From the NCBI GenBank assembly GCA_000437675.1, contig FR901675.1:1-19567 (forward strand): 19,567 nucleotides of DNA, given 5' to 3'. This document shows positions 7,931 through 16,118 of the stretch, piece after piece. The notes beneath the pieces were generated by a model. It did not search any database. It was not told the origin of the DNA and was given only the letters and a program-made list of their open reading frames with translations. The DNA comes from Prevotella sp. CAG:891 (GTDB lineage Bacteria > Bacteroidota > Bacteroidia > Bacteroidales > Bacteroidaceae). Made by a program: the position numbers and the translations under genes. Position 1 is the first letter of the stretch, and every line of letters begins with the position of its first letter.

Positions 7931-8120
7931 TTTTTTCGATATAAAAAAGGAGTTGATTTGGCGTATTATCTGATTTCGCGCAAGTTCGCAAAACGGAGTG
8001 CGCAAACTTTCGGGTTCAAAGTGAGTAAATGACTGCGAAATTGGGGCGTGACTACAGCCTACGGCTTCACGCCTGACGGGCGAAAGCGTGCTTTTTCGGA
8101 CAGAAACGGGCGAAATTACA
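7931..8120. other. Intergenic region with two hairpins between purH and the DUF1934 gene
   Basis: Non-coding DNA between divergent genes. GGCGTGA (8045–8051) pairs perfectly with TCACGCC (8067–8073), with an inner AGCC/GGCT stem (8056–8059/8063–8066) and a 4-nt bulge. Just after it, CGAAAGC (8081–8087) and GCTTTTTCG (8090–8098) can form a second, imperfect hairpin with a five-T run. TTTCGC (7973–7978) and GCGAAA (8035–8040) form a longer-range inverted repeat. I see no credible gene; a 91-codon minus-strand frame across the purH promoter has no family features. Confidence 0.4.
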
Positions 8121-8131
8121 AATGGTTTGGT

Positions 8132-8139
8132 TATTTTTG
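8132..8139 (+). promoter_or_regulatory. Weak candidate promoter box for the DUF1934–M20–GH123 operon
   Basis: TATTTTTG fits the TAnnTTTG -7 consensus and lies about 97 nt ahead of the chosen start at 8236, but no -33 TTTG/TTG is found at the expected 19–21 bp upstream. Confidence 0.25.
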
Positions 8140-8235
8140 TATATGCTTTCGGCAAACGGCTCTGATTTGCAAACCGCAAGGGCCCTTGGGCACGGGAGCT
8201 TTGACTTTGAATCCACCTACATCAGCTTTACCATC

Positions 8236-8637
8236 ATGCAAAAGAAAGCGCAGTTTAAAATACTGCTTCACACCACTACCGAAAATGGAAGCGAACTCAT
8301 AGAACAAACCGCCAGCGGTTTATGCGTCGTTGAAGAAAAAGGGGTAATGGTGACTTATCCTGAACCGGAAAACGAAGGACACACGCAGCTAATCATTGCC
8401 AACGAACTGGCCGACTTGCAGCGTCAGGGACAAACGCAGTCGCGCATGACGTTTATCGAACAACGTATGCTGCCCTGCCAATACACTACGCCGCATGGCC
8501 CCATCAACATGAGCATTTACACGCATCAGCATGCTTTTGCGCTGAATGCCGAGGGAGGACGCTTTGTGGCGCGCTACACGGTGATGGTTGACGGCGGACA
8601 TGTGGCCGACAATGAGCTGACGATTGAATGGACTTTT
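8236..8637 (+). CDS. DUF1934 / YwiB-like calycin-fold protein
   Basis: The chosen ATG at 8236 gives 133 aa and fits the DUF1934 (YwiB) family, small β-barrel proteins of unknown function. Typical features run in order: an early TTTENGSELIEQTASG strand pair, a V-x-Y-x-E/P-E-N-E-G-H-T-Q-L segment, M-x-F-x-E-x-R near the middle, YTTPHGPINMSIYT, EGGRF-x-A-R-Y, and the C-terminal N-E-L-T-I-E-W. The frame is open upstream to 8122, but those 38 codons lack family similarity, so the inner ATG is preferred. The stop TAA is at 8638–8640, 12 nt ahead of the M20 peptidase, so they are probably co-transcribed. In Firmicutes the family member ywiB lies next to argS; here the neighbours differ. It has no signal peptide, so it is probably cytoplasmic. 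Confidence 0.8.
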
Positions 8638-8652
8638 TAAAATCTCAACATC

Positions 8653-10020
8653 ATGAATAACCTGCAACCTTATCTGGCCGAAAACGAAGGCCGTTTTCTT
8701 GACGAACTTTTCAGCTTGATTCGTATTCCGAGCATCAGTGCCGAACCTAAGCACCACGCTGACATGTTGCTTTGTGCCGAACGATGGCGCGAAATGCTGC
8801 TGGCTGCGGGGGCTGACCATGCCGAGGTGATGCCTTCGGATGGTAACCCGCTGGTTTTTGCCGAAAAGCATGTGAGCAACGAGGCGCAAACTGTACTGAT
8901 TTACGGACACTACGATGTGATGCCTGTGGCACCGATTGAACTCTGGAAGTCGCAACCGTTTGAGCCTGAAGTGCGCGACGGACGTATTTACGCACGCGGT
9001 GCTGACGACGACAAGGGACAGAGTTTTATACAGCTCAAGGCTTTTGAATATTTAGTAAAGCACGACTTGCTGAAACACAATGTGAAATTCATCATCGAGG
9101 GTGAGGAGGAAATTGGTTCACCGTCGCTGAATGCTTTCCTTAAAAAACACCGCGATTTGCTAAAGTGCGATGTGATATTGGTGAGCGACACTTCGATGCT
9201 TTCGGCCGACCTGCCTTCACTCACTACAGGACTGCGCGGACTGGCTTACTGGGAAGTGGAGGTGACGGGACCGAACCGTGACTTGCACTCGGGCCACTTT
9301 GGCGGTGCGGTGGCTAATCCCATCAACGTGCTGTGCGAAATGCTGGCAAAGGTGGTGGATGCTGACGGCCGTATCGCGGTGCCGCACTTCTACGATGATG
9401 TGGAGGATTTGTCGGATGCTGAACGTCAAATGATTGCTTCAATCCCCTTTGATGAGGAAAAATATAAAAAGGCCATCGAGGTTGACGAACTGCGCGGCGA
9501 AAAGGGATATTCAACCATTGAACGCAATGCGTGCCGTCCGTCGTTCGACGTTTGCGGCATTTGGGGCGGACACACGGGCGAGGGTTCGAAAACGGTTCTG
9601 CCGTCGAAGGCTTACGCCAAAATTTCAACCCGCCTCGTACCGCATCAGCGCCACGAGGTTATTTCGCAACTGATGGCTGATTACCTACAAAGCATTGCTC
9701 CGAAATGCGTAAAGGTTAAGGTTACACCCATGCACGGTGGCGAGGGCTATGTATGCCCCATCGACCTGCCGGCTTACCGGGCTGCCGAACTGGGCTTTAC
9801 CGAGGCTTTCGGTAAACGTCCGCTGGCGGTGCGCCGTGGGGGTAGCATTCCCATCATCAGCGACTTTGAACGCGAACTGGGGGTTAAAACCGTGCTCATG
9901 GGCTTCGGTTTGGAAAGCAACGCCATTCATTCACCCAACGAAAATTTCCCGCTCGACATGTTGCACCGTGGTATCGCAGCCGTGGTGGGCTTCCACCAGC
10001 ATTTCGATGCGTTGAAGTAA
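8653..10020 (+). CDS. M20 family metallo-dipeptidase (CNDP-like)
   Basis: A 455-aa cytosolic two-zinc peptidase of the carnosinase/CNDP-type M20 subfamily. The catalytic set is visible: GHYDV with His86 and Asp88, GADDDKG with the bridging Asp (about 119), EGEEEIGS with the general base and ligand at Glu152/Glu153, VSDT with Asp179, and the C-terminal HSPNE with His426. The lid/dimerisation domain begins near residue 190 and includes the DLHSGHFGG motif (His212), which contributes across the dimer. Family members usually have about 450–470 residues. The likely role is release of amino acids from di- and tripeptides. It follows the DUF1934 gene by 12 nt and precedes the GH123-like gene by 22 nt, which suggests one operon. 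Confidence 0.93.
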   Translation: MNNLQPYLAENEGRFLDELFSLIRIPSISAEPKHHADMLLCAERWREMLLAAGADHAEVMPSDGNPLVFAEKHVSNEAQTVLIYGHYDVMPVAPIELWKSQPFEPEVRDGRIYARGADDDKGQSFIQLKAFEYLVKHDLLKHNVKFIIEGEEEIGSPSLNAFLKKHRDLLKCDVILVSDTSMLSADLPSLTTGLRGLAYWEVEVTGPNRDLHSGHFGGAVANPINVLCEMLAKVVDADGRIAVPHFYDDVEDLSDAERQMIASIPFDEEKYKKAIEVDELRGEKGYSTIERNACRPSFDVCGIWGGHTGEGSKTVLPSKAYAKISTRLVPHQRHEVISQLMADYLQSIAPKCVKVKVTPMHGGEGYVCPIDLPAYRAAELGFTEAFGKRPLAVRRGGSIPIISDFERELGVKTVLMGFGLESNAIHSPNENFPLDMLHRGIAAVVGFHQHFDALK

Positions 10021-10042
10021 TTTTTTTGAACAACAACTGATC

Positions 10043-11713
10043 ATGACTTTTCATAAATACATACTGACTGCGCTTCTGGCTTGTCCGCTTTCGCTCACGG
10101 CGCAAAACGCTCCGGAAGCTAACTGGGCGTCGAAGAACATTCAATTTGCTGAAAACCTGCGTCCTCATACCGGCACTTGCACCGATACCACGATGTATGC
10201 CTGGCGGGGCGAACGCTTGGGCGTGCAAGCTGTGATTTATGCTCCGAAACAAACGGGCAAACTGATGTTACGGCTTTCGGAACTGCGTGCCGGCAAAAAG
10301 GTGATTCCTGCAAAAAATACGTCGGCGCGCTTTGTGAGCTACGTTACGACCGATGGCTTTCAAAACTGTGGCTTTCATCCGCAACACTTGGCTCCTTATC
10401 AGGTGCCCGACGTGATTGAAACGGACGGGACACAACAGTTGGGGGCGCAAACGGCACGTCCGGTGTGGTGTACCATCGAAGTGCCCGACCATGCAGAACC
10501 GGGCATATACAAAACCAAACTTGAGGTGGTTGACTCGGCGTCGAACAAGGTGATTTCCCGTCTGAATCTGAAAGTCAACGTGTCGAAACATACACTCCCC
10601 TCGCCTGCCGAACAGCAGTTTCATGTTGACTTTTGGCAGCAGCCCTATGCCGTTTCGCGCTACTACGGTTTGGAGCGGTGGAGCGAGGCGCACTGCGAGG
10701 CTTTGAAGCCTTATTTACGTTTGTTGGCGCGTTCGGGACAGAAGGTGGTTTCGGCCATTTTGTTTTATGAGCCGTGGGGCGACCAGTCTGTTGACAAGTT
10801 CGACCCGATGATTCAAACTACCAAGAAAAAGGATGGTTCGTGGGCTTACGATTACTCGGTGTTCGACAAATGGGTGGAACTGTGCGAGGAATGTGGCATT
10901 TCAAAACAGATTAACTGTTTTTCGATGGTGCCTTGGGATATGTCGTTCCGCTACTTCGACGAGGCTAAGTACCGCATGGTGGATTTGAAAACCTCAACTT
11001 CGAGCAAGGAATACAAGGAACTTTGGGAATCGTTTATCCGCAACTTTGCAGCGCACCTGAAGGAAAAGGGCTGGTATGATAAAACGTGCATTGCTATGGA
11101 CGAACGCGGATTGAGCAATATGCTCGACGCTTATGCTGTGGCACAAAAGGCGGCTCCGGGCATCAAGATGGCGCTGGCGGGTACTTACCACAAGGAATTG
11201 GTTGACAAACTCTACGACTACTGCATTGCCTACGGCGAGGACTTTTCGGCCGAGGAACTGGCAGCGCGCAAGGCTAAGGGTTGGATTTCGACGACATATA
11301 CTTGCTGCAGCACGCCCGAACCGAACATCTTTTCGAATAGTCTGCCTGCCGAAGCGGTATACCTGCCGGTTTACTGCATTGCCAATCAGTTTGAGGGCTA
11401 TTTGCATTGGTCGTGGATGAACTGGGACAGCAAACCACTGACTGATTCGCGTTTCCGCCTGTTTGCTCCGGGCGATACTTACTGTATTTACCCCGGCCCG
11501 CGTTCTTCGGTGCGCTACGAGCGTTTCATCGAGGGCGTTGCGCTGGCCGAAAAAATACGTTTACTGCGTGCCGAACTTAAAGCTAAGGGTCAGACAGATA
11601 CGCTGAACAAGCTCAACAGCCTTGTCAAGCAGTTTGAACCGGAGGGTATTCCCGAAGGCCGTACTGCGGGCGAAATGGTCGACGAACTTCAACGCTTCAT
11701 CAATCAACTCTGA
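10043..11713 (+). CDS. Secreted GH123-like glycoside hydrolase
   Basis: A 556-aa protein with an N-terminal signal peptide (about residues 1–20, ending LSLTA) and no lipobox Cys, so it is probably periplasmic. A β-sandwich region (about 25–190) precedes a (β/α)8-like domain (about 195–470) and a helical tail. The adjacent Asp353–Glu354 in CIAMDERGLSN is where GH123 enzymes keep their catalytic Asp/Glu pair. GH123 members characterised so far are β-N-acetylgalactosaminidases using substrate-assisted catalysis; whether this protein shares that substrate is inferred. The region with HWSWMNWDSKPLTD and the later GDTYCIYPGP fits the C-terminal DUF4091-type module. It lies 22 nt after the M20 peptidase, and no SusC/SusD pair is present in the window, so it is not in a typical polysaccharide utilisation locus. 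Confidence 0.78.
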   Translation: MTFHKYILTALLACPLSLTAQNAPEANWASKNIQFAENLRPHTGTCTDTTMYAWRGERLGVQAVIYAPKQTGKLMLRLSELRAGKKVIPAKNTSARFVSYVTTDGFQNCGFHPQHLAPYQVPDVIETDGTQQLGAQTARPVWCTIEVPDHAEPGIYKTKLEVVDSASNKVISRLNLKVNVSKHTLPSPAEQQFHVDFWQQPYAVSRYYGLERWSEAHCEALKPYLRLLARSGQKVVSAILFYEPWGDQSVDKFDPMIQTTKKKDGSWAYDYSVFDKWVELCEECGISKQINCFSMVPWDMSFRYFDEAKYRMVDLKTSTSSKEYKELWESFIRNFAAHLKEKGWYDKTCIAMDERGLSNMLDAYAVAQKAAPGIKMALAGTYHKELVDKLYDYCIAYGEDFSAEELAARKAKGWISTTYTCCSTPEPNIFSNSLPAEAVYLPVYCIANQFEGYLHWSWMNWDSKPLTDSRFRLFAPGDTYCIYPGPRSSVRYERFIEGVALAEKIRLLRAELKAKGQTDTLNKLNSLVKQFEPEGIPEGRTAGEMVDELQRFINQL

Positions 11714-11730
11714 TTCTCCTAAATCGTATA

Positions 11731-11923
11731 GAAGTCGTCTAAACTTTTCTGACGAAGATTTGATTTGGAGATTTATCTCTTCTAAATTCAATCTTCACCT
11801 TTCTTTTTGGCCGTTTTTTGACCTTTCATCAGTCGTGTAGCTCGCTACACTCCTTCTTCAAGGCCCAAAACGCCTCAAAAATTAAAGGCATAATCTTGAA
11901 TTCATAAAAGTTCAGACGACTTC
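11731..11923. repeat. MITE-like element with 18-bp terminal inverted repeats
   Basis: GAAGTCGTCTAAACTTTT (11731–11748) and its inverted copy AAAAGTTCAGACGACTTC (11906–11923) match at 17 of 18 positions. Similarity continues inward (CTTTT-n-TGA…AAGATT on both sides). The middle contains a perfect 7-bp hairpin (GTGTAGC/GCTACAC, 11835–11850) within a wider imperfect stem (GGC…GTTTT near 11809–11817 with AAAACGCC at 11867–11874). Both ends are flanked by ATA (11728–11730 and 11924–11926), a possible 3-bp target duplication. At 193 bp with no coding frame it looks like a non-autonomous transposable element or REP-type repeat. No second copy was seen in this window. Confidence 0.6.
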
Positions 11924-11925
11924 AT

Positions 11926-11977
11926 AAACAAATAAGCCTCGACTTTTTGGGTCGAGGCTTATTTGTTTTACTTTTTT
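11926..11977. terminator. Bidirectional terminator between convergent genes
   Basis: A perfect 18-bp inverted repeat: 11926–11943 and 11951–11968 with a 7-nt loop (TTTTTGG). The right arm ends TTTGTTT and is followed by TAC and six Ts on the plus strand; the minus-strand arm also ends in TTTGTTT. It touches the stop codon of the GH16 gene at 11968–11970 and serves both that gene and the GH123-like gene. Confidence 0.8.
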
Positions 11978-12753
11978 CGGTAATATCTTACCCAGTCTAC
12001 CTTCATTTCAACAGGCACCTGAGCGGGGTCGATTTTTCCAACCCACGAACCGCCAAGTTGCATGTCGATTAGCAGATAATAGGGTTTGTCGAAGGGGAAC
12101 TGTCCCTCTTTGTCGGTCGTTATGCGCGGATAGGTAAAATCCTTTACGCCATTGATAAAAAACACAACACTGTCGGGATACATTTCAACGCCATACACAT
12201 TGTAGTCATCGGGGTTAATCGGTGCGCGGTAACCATGTTGCGGATGGTGCTTGATGCCCAAGGTATGGGTGTAGGTGCTGTGAACCGTTTGGTAAGCGTA
12301 AGCATCGTGATTCAAGCGTTCCATGATGTCGATTTCGCCGCCGGTTGGCCAGCGGAAGCGCTCTTCATCGTAGGGCTTCATCCAAATGGCGGGCCAGGCG
12401 CCCTTGGCACCTTGTAATTTGGCGCGCACTTCGAGGCGACCGCCGTGAAAGGCTTTTTTGTGTTTGGTGTAAACGCCTCCGGTCAGATAAGTCGCTGTAT
12501 CGGCTGCAAGGTCGGTATTCTTTATACCTCGTAATATGAGGTTGCCATCTTTCACTTCGTAGCAGTCGGGATGCGACGACATGTATTTTCTCCACTCTGG
12601 CGGATTGGAACTCCGGGGTATTTTTGACCACACGGCATTGTTTATTTCCGCTCCGTCGAAATTTTCTTCCCAAACCATTTTCCACCCTTGCTTTGACGTG
12701 TGACAAGCACTGAGCGTAAACAAAACAAGGAGTGTGAACAGAGATGTTTTCAT
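11968..12753 (-). CDS. GH16 family lipoprotein glycoside hydrolase
   Basis: A 261-aa surface or periplasmic lipoprotein. The ATG at 12753 gives a signal peptide with a lipobox ending LSAC (Cys17); an upstream TTG at 12810 would place 19 extra residues before it and is less likely. The catalytic GH16 signature GEIDIME is intact, with nucleophile Glu140, Asp142 and acid/base Glu145 in this numbering. The six-residue E-x-D-x-x-E form is typical of β-bulge GH16 enzymes such as laminarinases (β-1,3-glucanases). WPAIWM ahead of it and GG-x-W-V-G near the C-terminus also fit. The substrate is probably a β-1,3- or mixed-linkage glucan, though related clades cut porphyran or agar, so specificity is uncertain. 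It follows the small membrane protein by 28 nt. Confidence 0.9.
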   Translation of the reverse strand: MKTSLFTLLVLFTLSACHTSKQGWKMVWEENFDGAEINNAVWSKIPRSSNPPEWRKYMSSHPDCYEVKDGNLILRGIKNTDLAADTATYLTGGVYTKHKKAFHGGRLEVRAKLQGAKGAWPAIWMKPYDEERFRWPTGGEIDIMERLNHDAYAYQTVHSTYTHTLGIKHHPQHGYRAPINPDDYNVYGVEMYPDSVVFFINGVKDFTYPRITTDKEGQFPFDKPYYLLIDMQLGGSWVGKIDPAQVPVEMKVDWVRYYRKK

Positions 12754-12781
12754 TTTTACCATGTTAAAATAAAAGAACCAC

Positions 12782-13066
12782 TTAAGCAAAGAGACAAACG
12801 CCTCCGCCAACGGCGATCAAGGCACTGCATACTGCCAGCGATATGCCGGCGCGTTCAAAGCCGCGGCGGTAAAGGTCGAGGCTGAAAAAGAACAATAACA
12901 GGGGAAGCAGCCAGAGCAACTGCGTACAGATATAGAGCAGAAAGCGGAGAAAAGCGCTGTCGCTTGTGCCAAAAGGTGAGGCTCCAAATAAATAAAAAGG
13001 ACTGAGCAATACGGGTAACAAACTGATACCGGCTAAAGCTAACAGCCATTTGGGAAAGTCGGACAC
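12782..13066 (-). CDS. Small hydrophobic membrane protein, GTG start
   Basis: A 94-aa protein with three likely membrane helices (about 7–26, 40–62 and 72–92) separated by short loops, the middle one followed by a positively charged LYRRGFERAG loop. There is no internal methionine, and an in-frame stop lies about 20 nt upstream, so GTG at 13066 is the only reasonable start. I recognise no family. It precedes the GH16 gene by 28 nt on the same strand and follows the terminator behind the acyl-CoA dehydrogenase, so it likely begins a two-gene unit. No promoter box was identified. The clean alternation of helices and loops argues that it is real, but a chance hydrophobic frame cannot be excluded. 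Confidence 0.6.
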   Translation of the reverse strand: MSDFPKWLLALAGISLLPVLLSPFYLFGASPFGTSDSAFLRFLLYICTQLLWLLPLLLFFFSLDLYRRGFERAGISLAVCSALIAVGGGVCLFA

Positions 13067-13106
13067 GGGAATAAGTTTTATTTTTTAGAAAAAGGAAGGG
13101 ATAACA

Positions 13107-13155
13107 CAAAAGGAAGGGGCTGCGCCAAGTTAATCTGAAACCTGACGCAGCCCCT
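13107..13155 (-). terminator. Terminator after the acyl-CoA dehydrogenase gene
   Basis: AGGGGCTGCG (13115–13124) and CGCAGCCCCT (13146–13155) form a perfect 10-bp G/C-rich stem with a 21-nt loop, about 54 nt past the stop of the acyl-CoA dehydrogenase gene. On the minus strand a short T-run (four Ts) follows after TTCC. The long loop and modest T-run make it a fair rather than strong intrinsic terminator. Confidence 0.6.
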
Positions 13156-13208
13156 ATTCTTTAGTTTTGCCATGATTCACCAGTGGGCGAACCATGCAAC
13201 ACAATGGC

Positions 13209-14918
13209 TTAAGCCTGACGGTAATCGTCGAGGTCGGCCGGTTTAAGGTTCATCACGAAGGTGTGATGCTTGGCTACTTCAGCCTCAACAAAGTTGGCAT
13301 ACACACGGGCACTCTTGCCAAACATTTCGGCATTGCACGAAGCGTTGTGGAGCAGGAGGTGGAGCATGATGACATCGGCGGCCATTTCAACGAGGTGACG
13401 GGCGCAAAGGTCGTGGAAGCACGGATCAGCAGCTTCCTTCACGTAAGCCACGGCTTCTTCAAACTTGTCGGCCATCTGCTTGGCGCGTGCCTGTAGGGGC
13501 TGCATTTCGGCAGAAAGTTCTGCGGCTTCGAACTCGCGCATCTGCTGCAGGTACGAACCGTTCGTCACGTAGCGGATGGCTGCCACTACCTGAAGCTGGG
13601 TGGTACCTTCGTAAATAGAGGTGATACGGGCATCGCGGTAGTAGCGCTGAATGGGATAATCCATCATGAAGCCCGAACCGCCGTGAATTTGCAGGGCATC
13701 GTAAGTGTTCTGGTTGCAATACTCCGAGTTCATGCCTTTGGCCAACGGTGTGAGCGAATCGGCCAGTTTGGCAAAGGTTTTCTGTTCCTTGCGTTCCTCG
13801 GGCGTAAGTTTGCGTTCGCGGGCAATGTCGTCGAGTGCCTTGTAAATGTCGACGTAGCGGGCGCACTGGTAAAGCAGGGCACGGCCGGCATCGAGCTTGG
13901 CCTTCATAAGGGCGAGCATGTCGTAAACGGCAGGGAAATTGATGATGGCCTTGCCAAACTGCTCACGGTCGCGAGCGTAGGCCAAACCTTCGTTGTAGGC
14001 AGCTTGCGAAATACCGACACTCTGTGCGGCAATACCCAAACGGGCACCGTTCATCAGGGCCATCACGTATTTAATCAAGCCCAACTTGCGTTCGCCACAA
14101 ATTTCGGCCTTGGCATTTTTGTAAACGAGCTCACAGGTGGGGCTGCCGTGAATACCGAGTTTATTTTCGATACGGCGCACATTCACACCGCCGCTGCGCT
14201 TGTCATAGATAAACATCGACAGGCCGCGACCATCGGTAGTACCTTCTTCTGAACGGGCCAATACGAGGTGCAGGTCGGCATCGCCATTGGTGATGAAGCG
14301 TTTCACACCGTTGAGCAACCAGCAACCTTCTTCTTCGCTGTAAGTGGCCTTGAGCATCACGCTCTGGAGGTCGGAACCGGCATCGGGTTCGGTCAAGTCC
14401 ATCGACATGGTTTCACCGGCGCAAATACGGGGAATGAAGCGGCTGTGCTGATCTTCATTGCCAAACTCGTAAAGGGTTTCGATACAGTCCTGCAAACTCC
14501 AGATGTTACCGAAACCGGCATCGCTGGCTGCCACGAGTTCGGCACACATGGTGTAAGGAGTGATGGGGAAGTTCAATCCACCATAGCGTCGGGGCATAGT
14601 CATGCCGTTGAGTCCGGCCTTGACCATGGCGTCGAGGTTGGCAGCCGTGCCCGAAGCGTAGCGCACGCGGTCGCCTTCGTGATGGGGGCCTTCAAGGTCT
14701 ACTCCCTCGGCATTCTCGGCGATGGTGGTGCCGGCCAGTTCGCCCGTGATGTCGAGCACGCGGTCGTAGTTGTCCATTGCATCCTCAAAATCGAGGGGCG
14801 CATAATCAAAATTATCTTTATCGCGGAAATCGCGTTCTTTCAGTTCCACGATGCGTTTCATGAGCGGATGGTTCAGCTCAAAGCGCAATTCTGCGTGGTC
14901 AGTATAATTGTTTGCCAT
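13209..14918 (-). CDS. Acyl-CoA dehydrogenase with C-terminal extension
   Basis: A 569-aa flavoprotein that oxidises or reduces an acyl-CoA/enoyl-CoA pair, passing electrons to or from ETF. The ACAD core is complete: MTMPRRYGG at about 106–114, TEPDAGSDLQS at 176–186 for substrate/FAD binding, YARDREQFGKAI at about 314–325, and DALQIHGGSGFM at 407–418. ARITSIYEGTTQLQ carries the probable catalytic base Glu437. Typical short- and medium-chain members have about 380 residues. This one has a longer N-terminus and about 115 extra helical residues after 450, like long bacterial acyl-CoA dehydrogenases. It is the last gene of etfB–etfA–acd, 39 nt after etfA, so it very likely uses that ETF. Chain-length preference cannot be told from sequence. 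Confidence 0.94.
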   Translation of the reverse strand: MANNYTDHAELRFELNHPLMKRIVELKERDFRDKDNFDYAPLDFEDAMDNYDRVLDITGELAGTTIAENAEGVDLEGPHHEGDRVRYASGTAANLDAMVKAGLNGMTMPRRYGGLNFPITPYTMCAELVAASDAGFGNIWSLQDCIETLYEFGNEDQHSRFIPRICAGETMSMDLTEPDAGSDLQSVMLKATYSEEEGCWLLNGVKRFITNGDADLHLVLARSEEGTTDGRGLSMFIYDKRSGGVNVRRIENKLGIHGSPTCELVYKNAKAEICGERKLGLIKYVMALMNGARLGIAAQSVGISQAAYNEGLAYARDREQFGKAIINFPAVYDMLALMKAKLDAGRALLYQCARYVDIYKALDDIARERKLTPEERKEQKTFAKLADSLTPLAKGMNSEYCNQNTYDALQIHGGSGFMMDYPIQRYYRDARITSIYEGTTQLQVVAAIRYVTNGSYLQQMREFEAAELSAEMQPLQARAKQMADKFEEAVAYVKEAADPCFHDLCARHLVEMAADVIMLHLLLHNASCNAEMFGKSARVYANFVEAEVAKHHTFVMNLKPADLDDYRQA

Positions 14919-14957
14919 TGTTATTGCGAAATTATGAAGCAGGCTTTCGGGGCTTGC

Positions 14958-15980
14958 TTATTTGCTGTTCTCCTTGTAATACTTGATGAACTTGGGCACC
15001 ACTTCCTCCACACTGCCGGTAATCACATAGTCGGCAATTTGGTTAATGGGTGCTTCGGGGTCGGTGTTGATGGAAATGACAATGCCGCTTTCCTTCATAC
15101 CTGCCACATGCTGGATGGCACCGCTGATACCGCAGGCAATATATACCTTCGGACGCACGGTTACACCGGTCTGACCGATTTGCAATGCGTGTTCGCAATA
15201 GCCGGCATCGACAGCCGCACGGCTGGCCCCCACTTCGCCGTGAAGTTCGGCAGCGAGTTTGCGCAACAAGTCGAAACCTTCCTTCGAACCCACGCCATAA
15301 CCACCGGCCACAATGATGGGCGCTCCTTTCAGGTTATTGTCGGCTTTTTCCACCTGGCGTTCAATTACCTTTACCACATAGTCGGTGTCGGGCACGAACT
15401 TAGCCACGTCTTCATAAATCACTTCGCCATTGTAATCCTCGGCCACCTTTTCGGCTTTCATTACGCCCGAACGCACCGTAGCCATTTGCGGACGGTGATC
15501 GGGGTTCACAATCGTGGCTACGATGTTGCCACCGAAAGCCGGACGAATTTGATAAAGCAGTCCGTCGTAGTGTTTACCCGATTTTTTATCGTCGTAATCA
15601 CCAATTTCGAGTGCCGTACAGTCGGCCGTCAGTCCGCTGGTGAGCGACGACGACACGCGCGGTCCCAGGTCGCGACCGATAACGGTGGCTCCCATCAGGC
15701 AGATTTGCGGCTGTTCCTGTTTGAACAGGTTGACGAGAATACTCGTATGGGGTTTTGAAGTATAGGGGTAAAGTCCTTCGGCATCGAACACGTGGAGTTT
15801 GTCAACTCCGTAAGAAAGGATTTCTTTTTCGACCTTTCCCGTGATGCCGTTACCGGCAGCAATGGCTTCGAGCTGTACGCCCAGTTCGTTAGCCAGTTTG
15901 CGGCCTTTGGTGAGGAGTTCGTAAGACACTTCCTCAACCGTGAATTTATCTATCTCGCAATAAACGAATACGTTGTTCAT
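14958..15980 (-). CDS. etfA: Electron transfer flavoprotein subunit alpha
   Basis: A 340-aa FAD-binding subunit of ETF. The N-terminal domain (about 1–205) has VFVYCEIDKFTVEEVSYELLTKGRKLA and SGLTADCTAL. The C-terminal FAD domain has the signature motifs GASR at 251–254, QIGQTG at 267–272, YIACGISGAIQHVAGM at 280–295, and the closing IN-x-D-P-x-A-P-I-N-Q-I-A-D-Y stretch. It pairs with etfB, whose gene lies 138 nt upstream on the same strand, and with the acyl-CoA dehydrogenase 39 nt downstream. Whether it belongs to the bifurcating group cannot be settled from this subunit by eye; the etfB motifs point that way. No iron–sulphur or ferredoxin fusion is present. Confidence 0.96.
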   Translation of the reverse strand: MNNVFVYCEIDKFTVEEVSYELLTKGRKLANELGVQLEAIAAGNGITGKVEKEILSYGVDKLHVFDAEGLYPYTSKPHTSILVNLFKQEQPQICLMGATVIGRDLGPRVSSSLTSGLTADCTALEIGDYDDKKSGKHYDGLLYQIRPAFGGNIVATIVNPDHRPQMATVRSGVMKAEKVAEDYNGEVIYEDVAKFVPDTDYVVKVIERQVEKADNNLKGAPIIVAGGYGVGSKEGFDLLRKLAAELHGEVGASRAAVDAGYCEHALQIGQTGVTVRPKVYIACGISGAIQHVAGMKESGIVISINTDPEAPINQIADYVITGSVEEVVPKFIKYYKENSK

Positions 15981-16118
15981 TTGTTTGGAATGGTTGGTGC
16001 GTCACGCGCCCGGAAAAATTCGTTTCGGGCCTATTTTCACGTTCTGCAGTTTGGAGCGAACGAACGCGGAAATGCGCTCCGCAAATGTTTTTCAATCAAT
16101 GAAGCATCGGGCAACTGC

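Noticed and set aside
7904..8179. 91-codon minus-strand frame between purH and the DUF1934 gene
   Set aside because: No protein-like pattern. It covers the purH promoter box and the hairpins, and ends in A/T-rich sequence.
8122..8235. Upstream extension of the DUF1934 gene
   Set aside because: The frame is open but the added residues do not resemble the family and overlap the candidate promoter box.
14268..15758. 496-codon plus-strand open frame opposite acd and etfA
   Set aside because: It spans two well-supported genes on the other strand and the gap between them, and the protein is His/Phe/Gly-rich with no recognisable domain. It is a shadow of codon bias.
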